Translations under genes and position numbers: made by a program
DNA from: an uncultured Lachnospiraceae bacterium
GTDB taxonomy: Bacteria; Bacillota; Clostridia; Lachnospirales; Lachnospiraceae
Length of the DNA stretch: 48,399 nt
Assembly (NCBI GenBank): GCA_949502235.1
Contig: CATBDC010000026.1
Span: 1 to 48,399, forward strand
Direction: 5' to 3'
Shown: piece by piece, positions 23,396-32,435 of the stretch
How the letters are laid out: each line of letters starts with the position of its first letter
Numbering within the stretch: position 1 is the stretch's first letter
Notes under the pieces: model-generated
What the model was told of the DNA's origin: nothing
The model's database searches: none
Seen by the model: the letters and a program-made list of their open reading frames with translations, nothing else

Positions 23396-26300
23396 ATGAG
23401 CAAGAAAGAAAGATATACGCTTGGTATTGATATAGGTTCTACTACCGTAAAGATTGCGCTTTTGGATGCAGATAACGAGGTTGTGTTTTCCGACTATGAG
23501 CGGCACTTTGCCAACATACAGGAAACCCTGGCCGACCTTTTAGGGCGGGCCATCTATAAGCTGGGCGCTGTCCACACCTCTCCGGTCATTACCGGCTCCG
23601 GCGGTCTTACACTTGCCAGGCATTTAGGTGTTCCCTTTGTCCAGGAGGTGATTGCCGTATCAACAGCGCTTCAGGATTATGCGCCCCAGACAGACGTGGC
23701 TATTGAGCTGGGCGGTGAGGATGCAAAGATTATCTATTTTGAAGGGGGAAATGTAGAGCAGCGCATGAACGGCGTATGTGCCGGCGGTACAGGCTCTTTT
23801 ATAGATCAGATGGCATCCCTTCTTAGGACAGACGCATCCGGCCTGAATGAATATGCGAAAAATTATAAAGCGCTCTATCCTATTGCCGCAAGATGCGGTG
23901 TATTTGCAAAGACAGATATACAGCCTCTGATTAATGAAGGAGCTGCCAGGGAGGATCTGGCTGCGTCTATTTTCCAGGCTGTTGTAAACCAGACCATCAG
24001 CGGGCTTGCCTGCGGGAAGCCTATCCGGGGGCATGTAGCCTTCTTAGGGGGGCCTCTTCATTTCCTTTCGGAGCTTAAGGAGGCCTTTGTCCGCACCTTA
24101 AAGCTTGATAAAGAGCACACCATTGCGCCGAATCATTCCCATCTTTTCGCTGCAATCGGTTCAGCCTTAAATTCTAAGGGGGATCTGGATGTCCTCTTGC
24201 GCGAGCTGCAAAGCCGTCTTGACCGGAAGATTAAAATGGACTTTGAAGTAGACCGCATGGAGCCTCTTTTTGCCACAGAGGCGGAATATCATGCCTTTAA
24301 AAACCGGCATGCAAAGCATCAGGTCCCGGTAAAGGATCTGTCCTCCTACAAAGGGAAAGCATTCCTTGGAATCGATGCCGGTTCTACGACTACAAAAGCT
24401 GCCCTGGTGGGCGAGGACGGAACCCTTCTTTATTCCTTTTATCACAACAACGAAGGCGACCCTCTCGGCACTACCATACATGCCATCAAGGACATTTACA
24501 GCCAGCTTCCTGATGAGGTGGAGATTGTACATTCCTGCTCCACAGGCTACGGCGAAGCCCTTATCAAGGCCGCCCTTCTGCTGGATGAGGGAGAGGTAGA
24601 GACAGTCTCCCACTACTATGCTGCTTCCTTCTTTGAGCCTGACGTAGACTGTATCTTAGATATCGGCGGCCAGGATATGAAGTGCATTAAAATTAAAAAC
24701 CAGACCGTTGACAGTGTACAGCTTAATGAGGCCTGCTCCTCTGGCTGCGGCTCTTTTATTGAAACCTTTGCGAAATCGCTTAATTATTCTGTAGAGGATT
24801 TTGCCCATGAAGCCATTTTTGCTAATAACCCTATTGATCTGGGAACACGCTGTACGGTTTTCATGAACTCCAAGGTAAAACAGGCGCAAAAAGAAGGCGC
24901 CGCGGTAGCAGACATTTCTGCGGGGCTTGCGTATTCTGTTATAAAAAATGCCTTGTTTAAGGTTATCAAGGTTTCTGATGCCTCCGAGCTTGGAAAGCAC
25001 ATTGTGGTGCAGGGGGGAACCTTTTATAATGACGCGGTTCTTAGAAGCTTTGAGAAAATTGCAGACTGTGAAGTCATACGGCCCGATATTGCCGGAATTA
25101 TGGGCGCCTTCGGCGCTGCCCTAATCGCCCGTGAACGCTATGTGGAATGTGAAGGCACCACCATGCTGTCTATCGAAGACATTGAAGCCCTCGAATATTC
25201 CACTACCATGACAAAATGCAAAGGCTGCACGAATAACTGCCGCCTGACCATTAACCATTTCAGCGGAAACCGCAGGTTTATCACAGGCAACCGCTGTGAA
25301 CGGGGTCTTGGAAAAGAGAAATCGTCAAATAACCTTCCGAACCTTTTTGAATATAAGCTGAAGCGCTATTTTGACTATACGCCCCTAAGTGAAGAGGAGG
25401 CCATCCGGGGCGCTATGGGTATTCCGCGGGTTTTAAATATGTATGAAAATTATCCCTTCTGGTTTACCTTTTTTAACGCCTTAAAGTTCCGTGTTATCCT
25501 TTCGCCGGTATCTACAAGAAAGATATACGAGTATGGCATTGATTCCATTCCCAGCGAATCTGAGTGTTACCCGGCAAAGCTTGCCCACGGACATGTACAG
25601 TGGCTGATAAACCAGAACATCCGGCACATTTTCTATCCCAGCATACCTTATGAGAGAAATGAGTTTGAGGACGCAAATAACCACTATAACTGCCCCATAG
25701 TAACCTCCTATCCTGAAAATATTAAAAACAATATAGATGCCATTGTAAATGGAGATGTAGACTTTATCCACCCCTTCCTCTCATTTAAAAGTGAGGAAAC
25801 CATATCCTACCGCATGATAGAGGAATTATCGGAAAAGTTCTCCATCCCTCCTGGAGAAATAAAGGCAGCGGTACATACTGCCTGGGAGGAGCTTTCTGCC
25901 TGCCGCGCCGACATGCGCCGCAAGGGTGAGGAGACGATTGAATTTCTGGATAAAACAGGAAACCGGGGCATTGTCCTTGCCGGACGTCCTTACCACATTG
26001 ATCCTGAGGTGAACCACGGGATTCCGGAGCTAGTGAATTCCTATAATATCGCAGTGCTTACCGAGGACTCCATCTCCCATCTCCACCCGGTAGAACGTCC
26101 TTTAAATGTGATGGATCAGTGGATGTACCACTCCCGCCTGTATGCCGCCGCCAATTATGTAAAGACAAAGGATAATCTGGACCTTATTCAGCTGAATTCC
26201 TTCGGCTGCGGCCTGGATGCCGTTACCACTGACCAGGTGGCCGACATACTGACAGGCTCGGATAAAATATATACCTCCCTTAAAATTGATGAGGTGAACA

Positions 26301-27646
26301 ATTTAGGTGCCGCAAGGATACGCGTGCGTTCCCTGCTTGCGGCGATACGGGTGCGGGAGAGAAAAAAAGAAAAGAGGACTGTCTGTTCTTCGGCCATCAA
26401 AAAAGTTTCCTTCACCGAGGAAATGCGCAAAAACTATACAATCCTCTGCCCCCAGATGTCCCCGATTCATTTCGAGCTTCTGGAGCCGGCATTTAAAGCG
26501 GCGGGATACAAGATCCGTGTCCTTCCTAATGATAACAAGCGGGCCGTTGATGTGGGCCTTAAATATGTAAATAATGACGCCTGCTACCCGTCCTTGATGG
26601 TGGTAGGGCAGATTATGGAGGCAATTCTTTCCGGAGAATACGATACAGATAAAATAGCTGTTATTATAAGCCAGACAGGCGGCGGCTGCCGGGCCTCCAA
26701 TTATATCGGATTTATAAGAAGAGCCCTTAAGAAGGCAGGCTATGAGCACATTCCTGTCATCTCTATTAATTTGAGCGGCCTTGAAGGAAATCCGGGCTTT
26801 AAGATAACACCCTCTCTGATACTAAGAGGAATTTATGCTGTTGTCCTTGGTGATATTTTCATGAAATGCGTTTACCGCCTGCGCCCTTATGAGGCTGTCC
26901 CGGGGTCTGTAAATGCCATGCATGAAAAATGGAAGGCTGTATGCCGGGAATTTCTATCAGCCGGCTATCCCTCACGCCGCAGGTTTAAAAAGCTGTGCAG
27001 GGATATTATCCAGGACTTTGACACAAATATAAAGCTGCGGGATATAAAAAAGCCCCGCGTAGGTGTTGTCGGGGAAATCCTCGTCAAGTTCCTTCCGGCG
27101 GCAAATAATTATCTGGTAGAGACATTAGAAAGCGAGGGTGCTGAGGCTGTGGTTCCGGACCTTTTAGATTTCCTCCTCTACTGCTTCTATAACCAGAATT
27201 TCAAGGCTGAAAAGCTTGGTTTTAAAAAATCCAAGGCCATTACTGCAAACCTTGGAATTAAAGCCCTTGAGTGGTTCCGGGCGCCGGCTTCCCTCGCCTT
27301 TAAGGAGAGTAAGCATTTCACCCCGCCGGCAGATATTAAAGAATTAGGGAAAATGGCTTCCGGAATTGTATCCCTGGGAAATCAGACCGGGGAAGGCTGG
27401 TTTTTGACCGGAGAGATGTTAGAACTCATCCACAGCGGCGCGCCGAATATTGTATGTACCCAGCCATTTGCCTGCCTGCCAAACCACGTTGTAGGGAAAG
27501 GTGTCATAAAAGAGCTTAGAAGGCTCTATCCGGCATCAAATATTGTTGCCATAGACTTTGATCCGGGTGCAAGTGAAGTAAATCAGCTGAACAGGCTGAA
27601 GCTTATGCTTTCTACGGCAAATAAAAACCTTACGGTCCGCTCCTGA
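23396..27646 (+). CDS. Double-domain 2-hydroxyacyl-CoA dehydratase activase-like protein
   Basis: 1416 residues. Two consecutive BcrAD/BadFG-type ATPase domains are visible. The first (about 7-265) has LGIDIGSTTVKIAL and NGVCAGGTGSFIDQMA. The second (about 320-590) has LGIDAGSTTTKAAL and NEACSSGCGSFIETFA, each with the cysteine-bearing helix that holds the [4Fe-4S] cluster between subunits in HgdC-type activases. Next comes a cysteine cluster (TKCKGCTNNC ... GNRCERG, about 612-645). The region around 690-900 matches the activase-associated family (GIDSIPSESECYPAKLAHGH, GRPYHIDPEVNHGI), and a long C-terminal HgdB-like region follows. Activases use ATP to push one electron onto a dehydratase. 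No dehydratase is encoded nearby. These giant fused proteins are widespread in Clostridia and their partner reaction is not established. Confidence 0.9.
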   Translation: MSKKERYTLGIDIGSTTVKIALLDADNEVVFSDYERHFANIQETLADLLGRAIYKLGAVHTSPVITGSGGLTLARHLGVPFVQEVIAVSTALQDYAPQTDVAIELGGEDAKIIYFEGGNVEQRMNGVCAGGTGSFIDQMASLLRTDASGLNEYAKNYKALYPIAARCGVFAKTDIQPLINEGAAREDLAASIFQAVVNQTISGLACGKPIRGHVAFLGGPLHFLSELKEAFVRTLKLDKEHTIAPNHSHLFAAIGSALNSKGDLDVLLRELQSRLDRKIKMDFEVDRMEPLFATEAEYHAFKNRHAKHQVPVKDLSSYKGKAFLGIDAGSTTTKAALVGEDGTLLYSFYHNNEGDPLGTTIHAIKDIYSQLPDEVEIVHSCSTGYGEALIKAALLLDEGEVETVSHYYAASFFEPDVDCILDIGGQDMKCIKIKNQTVDSVQLNEACSSGCGSFIETFAKSLNYSVEDFAHEAIFANNPIDLGTRCTVFMNSKVKQAQKEGAAVADISAGLAYSVIKNALFKVIKVSDASELGKHIVVQGGTFYNDAVLRSFEKIADCEVIRPDIAGIMGAFGAALIARERYVECEGTTMLSIEDIEALEYSTTMTKCKGCTNNCRLTINHFSGNRRFITGNRCERGLGKEKSSNNLPNLFEYKLKRYFDYTPLSEEEAIRGAMGIPRVLNMYENYPFWFTFFNALKFRVILSPVSTRKIYEYGIDSIPSESECYPAKLAHGHVQWLINQNIRHIFYPSIPYERNEFEDANNHYNCPIVTSYPENIKNNIDAIVNGDVDFIHPFLSFKSEETISYRMIEELSEKFSIPPGEIKAAVHTAWEELSACRADMRRKGEETIEFLDKTGNRGIVLAGRPYHIDPEVNHGIPELVNSYNIAVLTEDSISHLHPVERPLNVMDQWMYHSRLYAAANYVKTKDNLDLIQLNSFGCGLDAVTTDQVADILTGSDKIYTSLKIDEVNNLGAARIRVRSLLAAIRVRERKKEKRTVCSSAIKKVSFTEEMRKNYTILCPQMSPIHFELLEPAFKAAGYKIRVLPNDNKRAVDVGLKYVNNDACYPSLMVVGQIMEAILSGEYDTDKIAVIISQTGGGCRASNYIGFIRRALKKAGYEHIPVISINLSGLEGNPGFKITPSLILRGIYAVVLGDIFMKCVYRLRPYEAVPGSVNAMHEKWKAVCREFLSAGYPSRRRFKKLCRDIIQDFDTNIKLRDIKKPRVGVVGEILVKFLPAANNYLVETLESEGAEAVVPDLLDFLLYCFYNQNFKAEKLGFKKSKAITANLGIKALEWFRAPASLAFKESKHFTPPADIKELGKMASGIVSLGNQTGEGWFLTGEMLELIHSGAPNIVCTQPFACLPNHVVGKGVIKELRRLYPASNIVAIDFDPGASEVNQLNRLKLMLSTANKNLTVRS

Positions 27647-27660
27647 ATCACCTTCTTACA

Positions 27661-27683
27661 GTCTGCGCAGTAAATGCGCAGAC
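27661..27683 (+). terminator. First hairpin after the activase gene
   Basis: A perfect 9-base stem GTCTGCGCA/TGCGCAGAC with loop GTAAA, starting 14 bases after the stop. A second hairpin follows at 27704. Confidence 0.7.
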
Positions 27684-27703
27684 CTGCAGCAGACAAAAAG
27701 GAG

Positions 27704-27726
27704 CTGGCGCAGTAATACTGCGTCAG
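27704..27726. terminator. Second, bidirectional hairpin terminator
   Basis: An 11-base stem CTGGCGCAGTA/TACTGCGTCAG with a 1-base centre, one G-T pair, extended by AAAGG and CCTTT flanks. It lies between convergent sequences (the activase on plus, the remnant at 27751 on minus) and could stop transcription from both sides. Confidence 0.65.
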
Positions 27727-27750
27727 CCCTTTCTATTTGCCATTTTCAGA

Positions 27751-27856
27751 CTATGCTATCTCTGCTTCCGGCTCTTCCTCTTTGGCTTCAATAATTTCTT
27801 TCTTACGTGACAGTGTAACTACAACTATCTGGATAACAGCCTGGCAGTTGTATTCA
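27751..27856 (-). pseudogene. 3' remnant of an unidentified gene
   Basis: An open minus-strand frame of about 34 codons ends at 27751 with a hydrophobic-then-charged tail, AVIQIVVVTLSRKKEI followed by IEAKEEEPEAEIA and a stop. A last membrane helix followed by a Lys/Glu tail is typical of the end of a membrane transport protein. There is no start codon. Upstream the frame runs straight into the promoter region at 27861, so only the 3' end of the gene survives. I cannot name the family from so little. Confidence 0.3.
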
Positions 27857-27860
27857 ATGC

Positions 27861-27889
27861 TTTACATCTAGATCACCAGCTGATATAAT
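27861..27889 (+). promoter_or_regulatory. Promoter of the 54-residue protein gene
   Basis: TTTACA (27861-27866) and TATAAT (27884-27889) with a 17-base spacer. Its spacer (ATCACC-G-TGATATAAT pattern) and the preceding TTCAATG are shared with the promoter at 2704-2732, pointing to a duplicated or mobile promoter segment. Confidence 0.7.
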
Positions 27890-27932
27890 AAAATCATCAA
27901 AGAGACGGCATTTTTTTAAAGGTGGTGAGTAT

Positions 27933-28097
27933 ATGCCAAGTGAAAAAGAAATGATCAATAACTTAATTGACAACTATACAAACTTACAACGTATTAAAAA
28001 GTCAGATGATACTGAAAAAGAGCTCAATTATCAATTAAAGATATTAAAAGCAAAGCTTGAATCATTCGGAATTATAACTACTGATTTAGATTTATAG
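27933..28097 (+). CDS. Small helical protein of unknown function (54 residues)
   Basis: Starts at ATG 27933, with AAAGGTGGTGAG as a strong ribosome site and a near-consensus promoter 44 bases upstream. A perfect hairpin follows at 28107. The protein reads as two helices, EKEMINNLIDNYTNLQRI and ELNYQLKILKAKLESFG, joined by a charged turn, with no membrane segment. Strong signals at both ends say it is a real expressed gene. I do not recognise a family. A 60-residue protein at 40890-41072 has a similar layout: an M..EKEM start, two helices and a ...GI..T...D end. The two could be distantly related. A small regulator or adaptor is possible. No function is claimed. Confidence 0.6.
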   Translation: MPSEKEMINNLIDNYTNLQRIKKSDDTEKELNYQLKILKAKLESFGIITTDLDL

Positions 28098-28106
28098 AAA
28101 TATTTC

Positions 28107-28135
28107 CGGGAGGGGAAAATTACTATCCCCTCCCG
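28107..28135. terminator. Hairpin between convergent genes
   Basis: A perfect 10-base stem CGGGAGGGGA/TCCCCTCCCG with a 9-base loop. It lies between the 54-residue protein gene (plus) and the lipoprotein gene (minus), 10 bases past the first stop. No long T-run on either side, but the stem is very stable. Confidence 0.6.
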
Positions 28136-28156
28136 ATACAATGCTTTGTATGGCTC

Positions 28157-29056
28157 TTACATCTCATTCTTTATAAGCTCTGCATAATCGCCCATGCTGA
28201 TATTAATACCGCTGCTGAAGCTCAAATTCACTCCGTCCTTTAACTGCTGTATCATCTGCTGAGCAGTCGGATCATTCAGATCAATTGCTGCCATTTCTTC
28301 TTCTGTGGCTCCTTGAATCTCTCTTATAAGAGAGAGGCAGCACTGTGTCTTCTCGTCCTCTGATGCTGCGTTCCAGTCATCTCCTGTCCAGTTGAGATAA
28401 GGGTCATCATAAACTGTTCCGCTTGGCGTATACAGCTGATCAAGAAGTCCGTCTGTGGTAAAGAAATTTTCAGAGAGCTTCTGTACATCATCTTCATTTA
28501 TCTCGTACTGCTTTTCATCCTCATCATAAGTAATATGAATCTGTCCGCTCACCGGATCTCCATAGGTCTGCTCCGCAATTGCCTCCTGAAGCGCTGTTAA
28601 AACTGCAGCTCCTACTGCATCCATATCCTCTGTCTGCTTTGCCGCATCCATTACTTTCCCGAAGAAAACAACGAATACATCTGAAGGGCTGACCTCTACA
28701 TCTACAACATAATCTCCGTTATCATCCTTCTGTGAGCCAATAACCTCATATTTTGCAGATGCTAAAAGATTCTTTACTTCTGCCGCGAAATCATCTCCAA
28801 AGTCTACATCCAGAAACTCAATCTCCTCAAAGATCTGCATGGCTTCATCGATCATTTCATCGTATTCTTTCTGGAGATTCTCCTTATCCTCCCCGACCAT
28901 CTCAGCATAATCGTCAAACTCACCTTTGAGCTCTGCCCTTAAATATGCATCTACAGCCTTGGCAGCGTCAAGCTCCTTTCTTCCGCAGCCTGCCAGCATT
29001 GACATAAGAAGTATGACAACTAATACTACCGGCAGATTTCTCATCCACTTTTTCAT
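28157..29056 (-). CDS. Lipoprotein of the DUF5105-like type
   Basis: 299 residues. A lipoprotein signal peptide with positive start MKKWMRNL, hydrophobic core and lipobox LAGC puts the mature Cys near residue 24, so it should be anchored on the outer face of the membrane. The mature part is acidic. It contains a DUF4878/DUF5105-like segment (AAKAVDAYLRAELKGEFDDYAEM) typical of many Clostridia lipoproteins, and a C-terminal repeat of that type may follow. The family has no fixed function. It stands alone, with a hairpin on the 3' side and about 110 bases to the next gene. ATG 29056 follows AAAGGATGAGAAATTAAG. Confidence 0.75.
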   Translation of the reverse strand: MKKWMRNLPVVLVVILLMSMLAGCGRKELDAAKAVDAYLRAELKGEFDDYAEMVGEDKENLQKEYDEMIDEAMQIFEEIEFLDVDFGDDFAAEVKNLLASAKYEVIGSQKDDNGDYVVDVEVSPSDVFVVFFGKVMDAAKQTEDMDAVGAAVLTALQEAIAEQTYGDPVSGQIHITYDEDEKQYEINEDDVQKLSENFFTTDGLLDQLYTPSGTVYDDPYLNWTGDDWNAASEDEKTQCCLSLIREIQGATEEEMAAIDLNDPTAQQMIQQLKDGVNLSFSSGINISMGDYAELIKNEM

Positions 29057-29164
29057 CTTAATTTCTCATCCTTTCTTTATATTGGCATCCTACGCCTCCC
29101 ATTATTTTATCATATGCAGGGTAAATCGTCTATCCCCTATTCTTATTATTAAGCAGAATTAAGC

Positions 29165-29602
29165 TTACTGCGGCTTCTTTTCAAAATACACCGCCCCCGT
29201 ACAGCATATGGCTGCACATGCGGGTTTTTTCCCTTCACGGATTCGGTCAATACATCCGTCACATTTCTCCATTTCTCCACTCTTTCCAAAACGTATGGCC
29301 CCCACCGGGCAGGCACTCTCACAGCGTTTACACCCCGTGCACTTCTTCTGATCTACCAGTATAAAACCAGTATCCTCTTCCCTGTAAACAGCCTGACTGG
29401 GACAGATTTCCATACACCTTCCACAGTGGATACATCCTGGACAGACAGTCTTATCATATCCATGAGCCGACACCTGGCGGATAACCCGCCGGCTGTTTAT
29501 GTTTTCTTCGCAGACAACATTGTGAACATCCTGGCAGATTACATAACAGGCATAGCAGCCGACACATTTTTCCTCATCAAATCCAAGATAACATCTTTTC
29601 AT
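29165..29602 (-). CDS. 4Fe-4S ferredoxin-type electron transfer subunit
   Basis: About 145 residues from ATG 29602, chosen because GGAAAGGAAAG precedes it and the restored end of the upstream gene overlaps it as ATGA. Cysteine groups: CVGCYACYVIC, CPGCIHCGRCMEICP, CTGCKRCESACP and CDGCIDR with later PACAAIC. These are the 16 cysteines expected for four [4Fe-4S] clusters in HycB/DmsB/NrfC-type subunits. It should carry electrons to or from the molybdopterin oxidoreductase encoded immediately upstream. No membrane anchor subunit is present, so the complex is probably cytoplasmic or uses a remote partner. Confidence 0.88.
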   Translation of the reverse strand: MKRCYLGFDEEKCVGCYACYVICQDVHNVVCEENINSRRVIRQVSAHGYDKTVCPGCIHCGRCMEICPSQAVYREEDTGFILVDQKKCTGCKRCESACPVGAIRFGKSGEMEKCDGCIDRIREGKKPACAAICCTGAVYFEKKPQ

Positions 29603-31640
29603 AGCTGCGCTTTCCTTTCCACCCTGCAAAAATAACTTTTATAGCCTGGGAAGCCTGAAATCGGATCCAGATAGTTTCTGTCTATCAGTTCATTGACATC
29701 TCCGCTTTTGCTGCCGTGATAAATATTCACAATTTCCTCCAGTATGTTTATACTGCCTCTGATTTTGCCTTCCATACTTCCTGCTGGAGAAGCTACAACC
29801 GCACTCTCCCCTCCTTCAGTGCATAGCTTTCAATATCTGCCGGATTCATTTCAATTAACACTGCATCTTCCAGCGCGGCAAGATATGGGACCCGATAGGT
29901 CCTTGTGTGGAAATACTGGGGCTTTCTTGAACCTGTATTAAGAATCAGCGGATATTTTGTCCTGTCGATTTCCACAGTCTCACGATAATCCGTATAATAG
30001 GGTAATCCACTGCAGCCGTGGGAACCTTTATATCTTTCCAACACCTGGGAAACTAACTCTGCCTTGCCCGAGGGAGTTGAAAATCCTTCCTTTTCGTAGG
30101 ATCTGAATCGGGGAGGAATACACACTTTCCCTTTAAGTCCCCGCGGGTGCTGGCGAAGCTCTGTAAGCGTCAGGCCTGACGGCTTCAATATATAATCCAT
30201 GTATGCCTCATAGCCTTGCTCCAGCACCTCATCCTTAAGCTCCATAGCTTTTAACATTCCCATAATAATCTCAATATCATTCTTTGCTTCCCCCAGCGGT
30301 TCTATCGCCTTTTCTGAAAATGAAAATGCGCCTCCGGGCCTTATACATACCTCCTCACGCTCAAAAGAGGACGCTGCCGGCAGGATAATATCTGCCATTC
30401 TGCAGGAATCGGAAAAAAACAAATCTACATTAACAAAAAAATCCAGTTTCCGAAGAGCCTCCTGAAGCTTTTCCGGCTGCGGCCACATCCGATGGCTGAA
30501 GCCAAAGCCCACAAGTGCCTTCAGCGGATATGGATTTTCCTGCTGAATATAGTCAGTAAGTCTTGTACACTGCGCCTCCTCACAGGACAGATCAAACCAT
30601 ACCGGAAAATCCTTCTCCCCAATGGCTTCTACTTTGTTAAATCGTTTTACCTTTCCGTACTCATTACACGGAGACACTTCTCCTGCCATAGGACAATTTC
30701 CGCCCGGAACATCATAATTTCCGGTCAGGGCAGGCAGACAGTGCACAGCGCGATAATTCTGTACGCCATTGATATTATGAACCACAGGCGATGGAGAAAA
30801 CAAGATTCCCGCAGGTCCATTACCAGCATAAAGCCTTGCTGCTTTACGAATAAGCTCAGCATCTATCCCTGTGATTTTTTGTACCCGTTCCGGCGGAAAC
30901 TCGCACACATAGCTCTTATACTCCTCAAAGCCATAAACATATTTCTCCACAAATAACCTGTCATAGAGATCTTCTGTAAGGATCACATAAGCCATAGACA
31001 GCGCCAGTGCCCCGTCTGTTCCGGGGAACAGGCGAAGGTGGATATCTGCTTTCTCTGTAGTCGGGGTTTTCCGGGGATCCACCGCGATAATCTTTACCCC
31101 TCTGTCCTTAAGCCCCTGAAATGTACCGGCCATTGCCGTATTAGAATGATACAAATTACTGCTCCAAATCAGCAGTGTATTTGTATGGGCCAGATCCGGA
31201 AAACAAAGCTGGTTCCCATATATACTTCTCCACGCCAAAGCTGCCGCCTGGAAACAGGTACTTGATTCCGTACAGAAATTAGGGCTTCCGTAGGCATTTG
31301 AAAGCCGCAAAAGTGCCGGCCGGTACCATTTTGGATATCCTGCGTAAAATACTGCAGTTTGTGCTCCCTGTCTTTCCCTGATTTTCAGAAGTCTTTTTGC
31401 AATAATCTCATAGGCCTCTTTCCAGGAAATCCTTTCAAATCTGCCGTCTCCTTTTTCACCTGTCTGCTTCATCGGATATAAAATGCGCTCTTTATTATAT
31501 ACATACTGTCGGGAAGCTGCACCCTTAGAGCACAGCTTCCCCTCAATAGACACAATCCTTCCATCCTCCACAAAAGCATCAATCGGACATTCCGAAGAAC
31601 AGATTCCACAATGTACCTTTTTTACTACTTTTCCTGGCAT
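29599..31640 (-). pseudogene. Molybdopterin oxidoreductase with a single-base frameshift
   Basis: The first frame encodes 615 residues from ATG 31640 (GGGAGAGAGTCT precedes it). An N-terminal [4Fe-4S] motif has Cys11, Cys14, Cys18 and Cys37 (CGICSSEC, LCSKG). Typical DMSO-reductase-family segments follow, such as NLYHSNTAMAGTFQGLKDRG and LTGNYDVPGGN. The stop at 29793 comes early. In the neighbouring frame the expected C-terminus continues, SAVVASPAGSMEGK ... VNIYHGSKSGDVNELIDRN and YLDPISGFPG, to a stop overlapping the ferredoxin start. Adding one base to the run of four C at 29808-29811 restores a protein of about 680 residues. The cause could be mutation, phase variation or a sequencing error. 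By family it binds bis-MGD and reduces or oxidises a small substrate. TESSTCF near residue 120-130 may bear the metal ligand. Confidence 0.85.
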
Positions 31641-32419
31641 AGACTCTCTCCCGCAAATTTATCTTTTCCCGCATCAAACGACTTTGCCGCTATAATCCGG
31701 GATAAAAACTGCTTTGTTCTTTCTTCCTTCGGATTATTAAAAATCTCTTCCGGTGTGCCTTCCTCCACTACTACGCCGCCATCCATAAAGATTACCTTAT
31801 CCGCAATATCCTGTGCAAAACTAAGCTCGTGTGTCACAACCAGCATTGTAATTCCCTGTTTTGCCACATTTTTCATTACCTCTAAAGTCTCCTCAATCAG
31901 CTCCGGATCCAGTGCTGAAGTCGGCTCGTCAAAAAGAATAATCTCCGGCTCCAGAGCAATTGCCCTGGCAATGCCTACACGCTGCTGCTGCCCGCCTGAA
32001 AGCTGGGAAGGATAATAATTCAGCTTATCAGAAAGTCTGACCCATGCGAGTGCATCCTCTGCCTTTTTTCTCGCCTGTTCCTTTGGCATTTTCTTTACCA
32101 CGACTAAACCATGCATTACATTCTGCAATGCTGTTTTATTAGCAAATAAGTTATAATTCTGAAATACAAAGCCTACCTTCTTGCGAATTTCATGTATTTC
32201 TTTCTTTTTTACTTTTGCAAAGTCAATCGTCATATCCCCCACTGTCAGCTCTCCGCTGTCAGCCCGTTCAAGAAAATTAATACACCGGAGCATAGTTGTC
32301 TTTCCCGAACCGCTGGGACCAAGCACAACAACTACCTGGTGAGGCTCCACTCTAATAGATGCTCCGGTCAGCACTTTCAGCTTATCAAAGCTTTTATATA
32401 TATTTTTTATCTCTATCAT
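31625..32419 (-). CDS. Polar amino acid-type ABC transporter ATP-binding protein
   Basis: 264 residues. Walker [11 protein letters not shown]-loop FVFQNYNLF, signature [15 protein letters not shown], Walker [15 protein letters not shown] and switch VVTHELSFA are intact, in the GlnQ/TcyC/HisP style. Its partner permease is at 33665-34321 and the amidohydrolase lies between them. The last 16 bases overlap the molybdoenzyme start. Importers of this class take up amino acids, cystine or their derivatives with a binding protein, but none is encoded here. ATG 32419 follows AGGAAGGAG. The C-terminal tail extends about 20 residues past the usual end. Confidence 0.92.
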   Translation of the reverse strand: MIEIKNIYKSFDKLKVLTGASIRVEPHQVVVVLGPSGSGKTTMLRCINFLERADSGELTVGDMTIDFAKVKKKEIHEIRKKVGFVFQNYNLFANKTALQNVMHGLVVVKKMPKEQARKKAEDALAWVRLSDKLNYYPSQLSGGQQQRVGIARAIALEPEIILFDEPTSALDPELIEETLEVMKNVAKQGITMLVVTHELSFAQDIADKVIFMDGGVVVEEGTPEEIFNNPKEERTKQFLSRIIAAKSFDAGKDKFAGESLCQEK

Positions 32420-32435
32420 ACCCTGTGACTCCTTC

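Noticed and set aside
29793-31640. Natural shorter molybdoenzyme, or programmed frameshift
   Set aside because: The next frame holds the exact family C-terminus. No slippery heptamer plus pseudoknot was evident, so mutation or run-length error is simpler.
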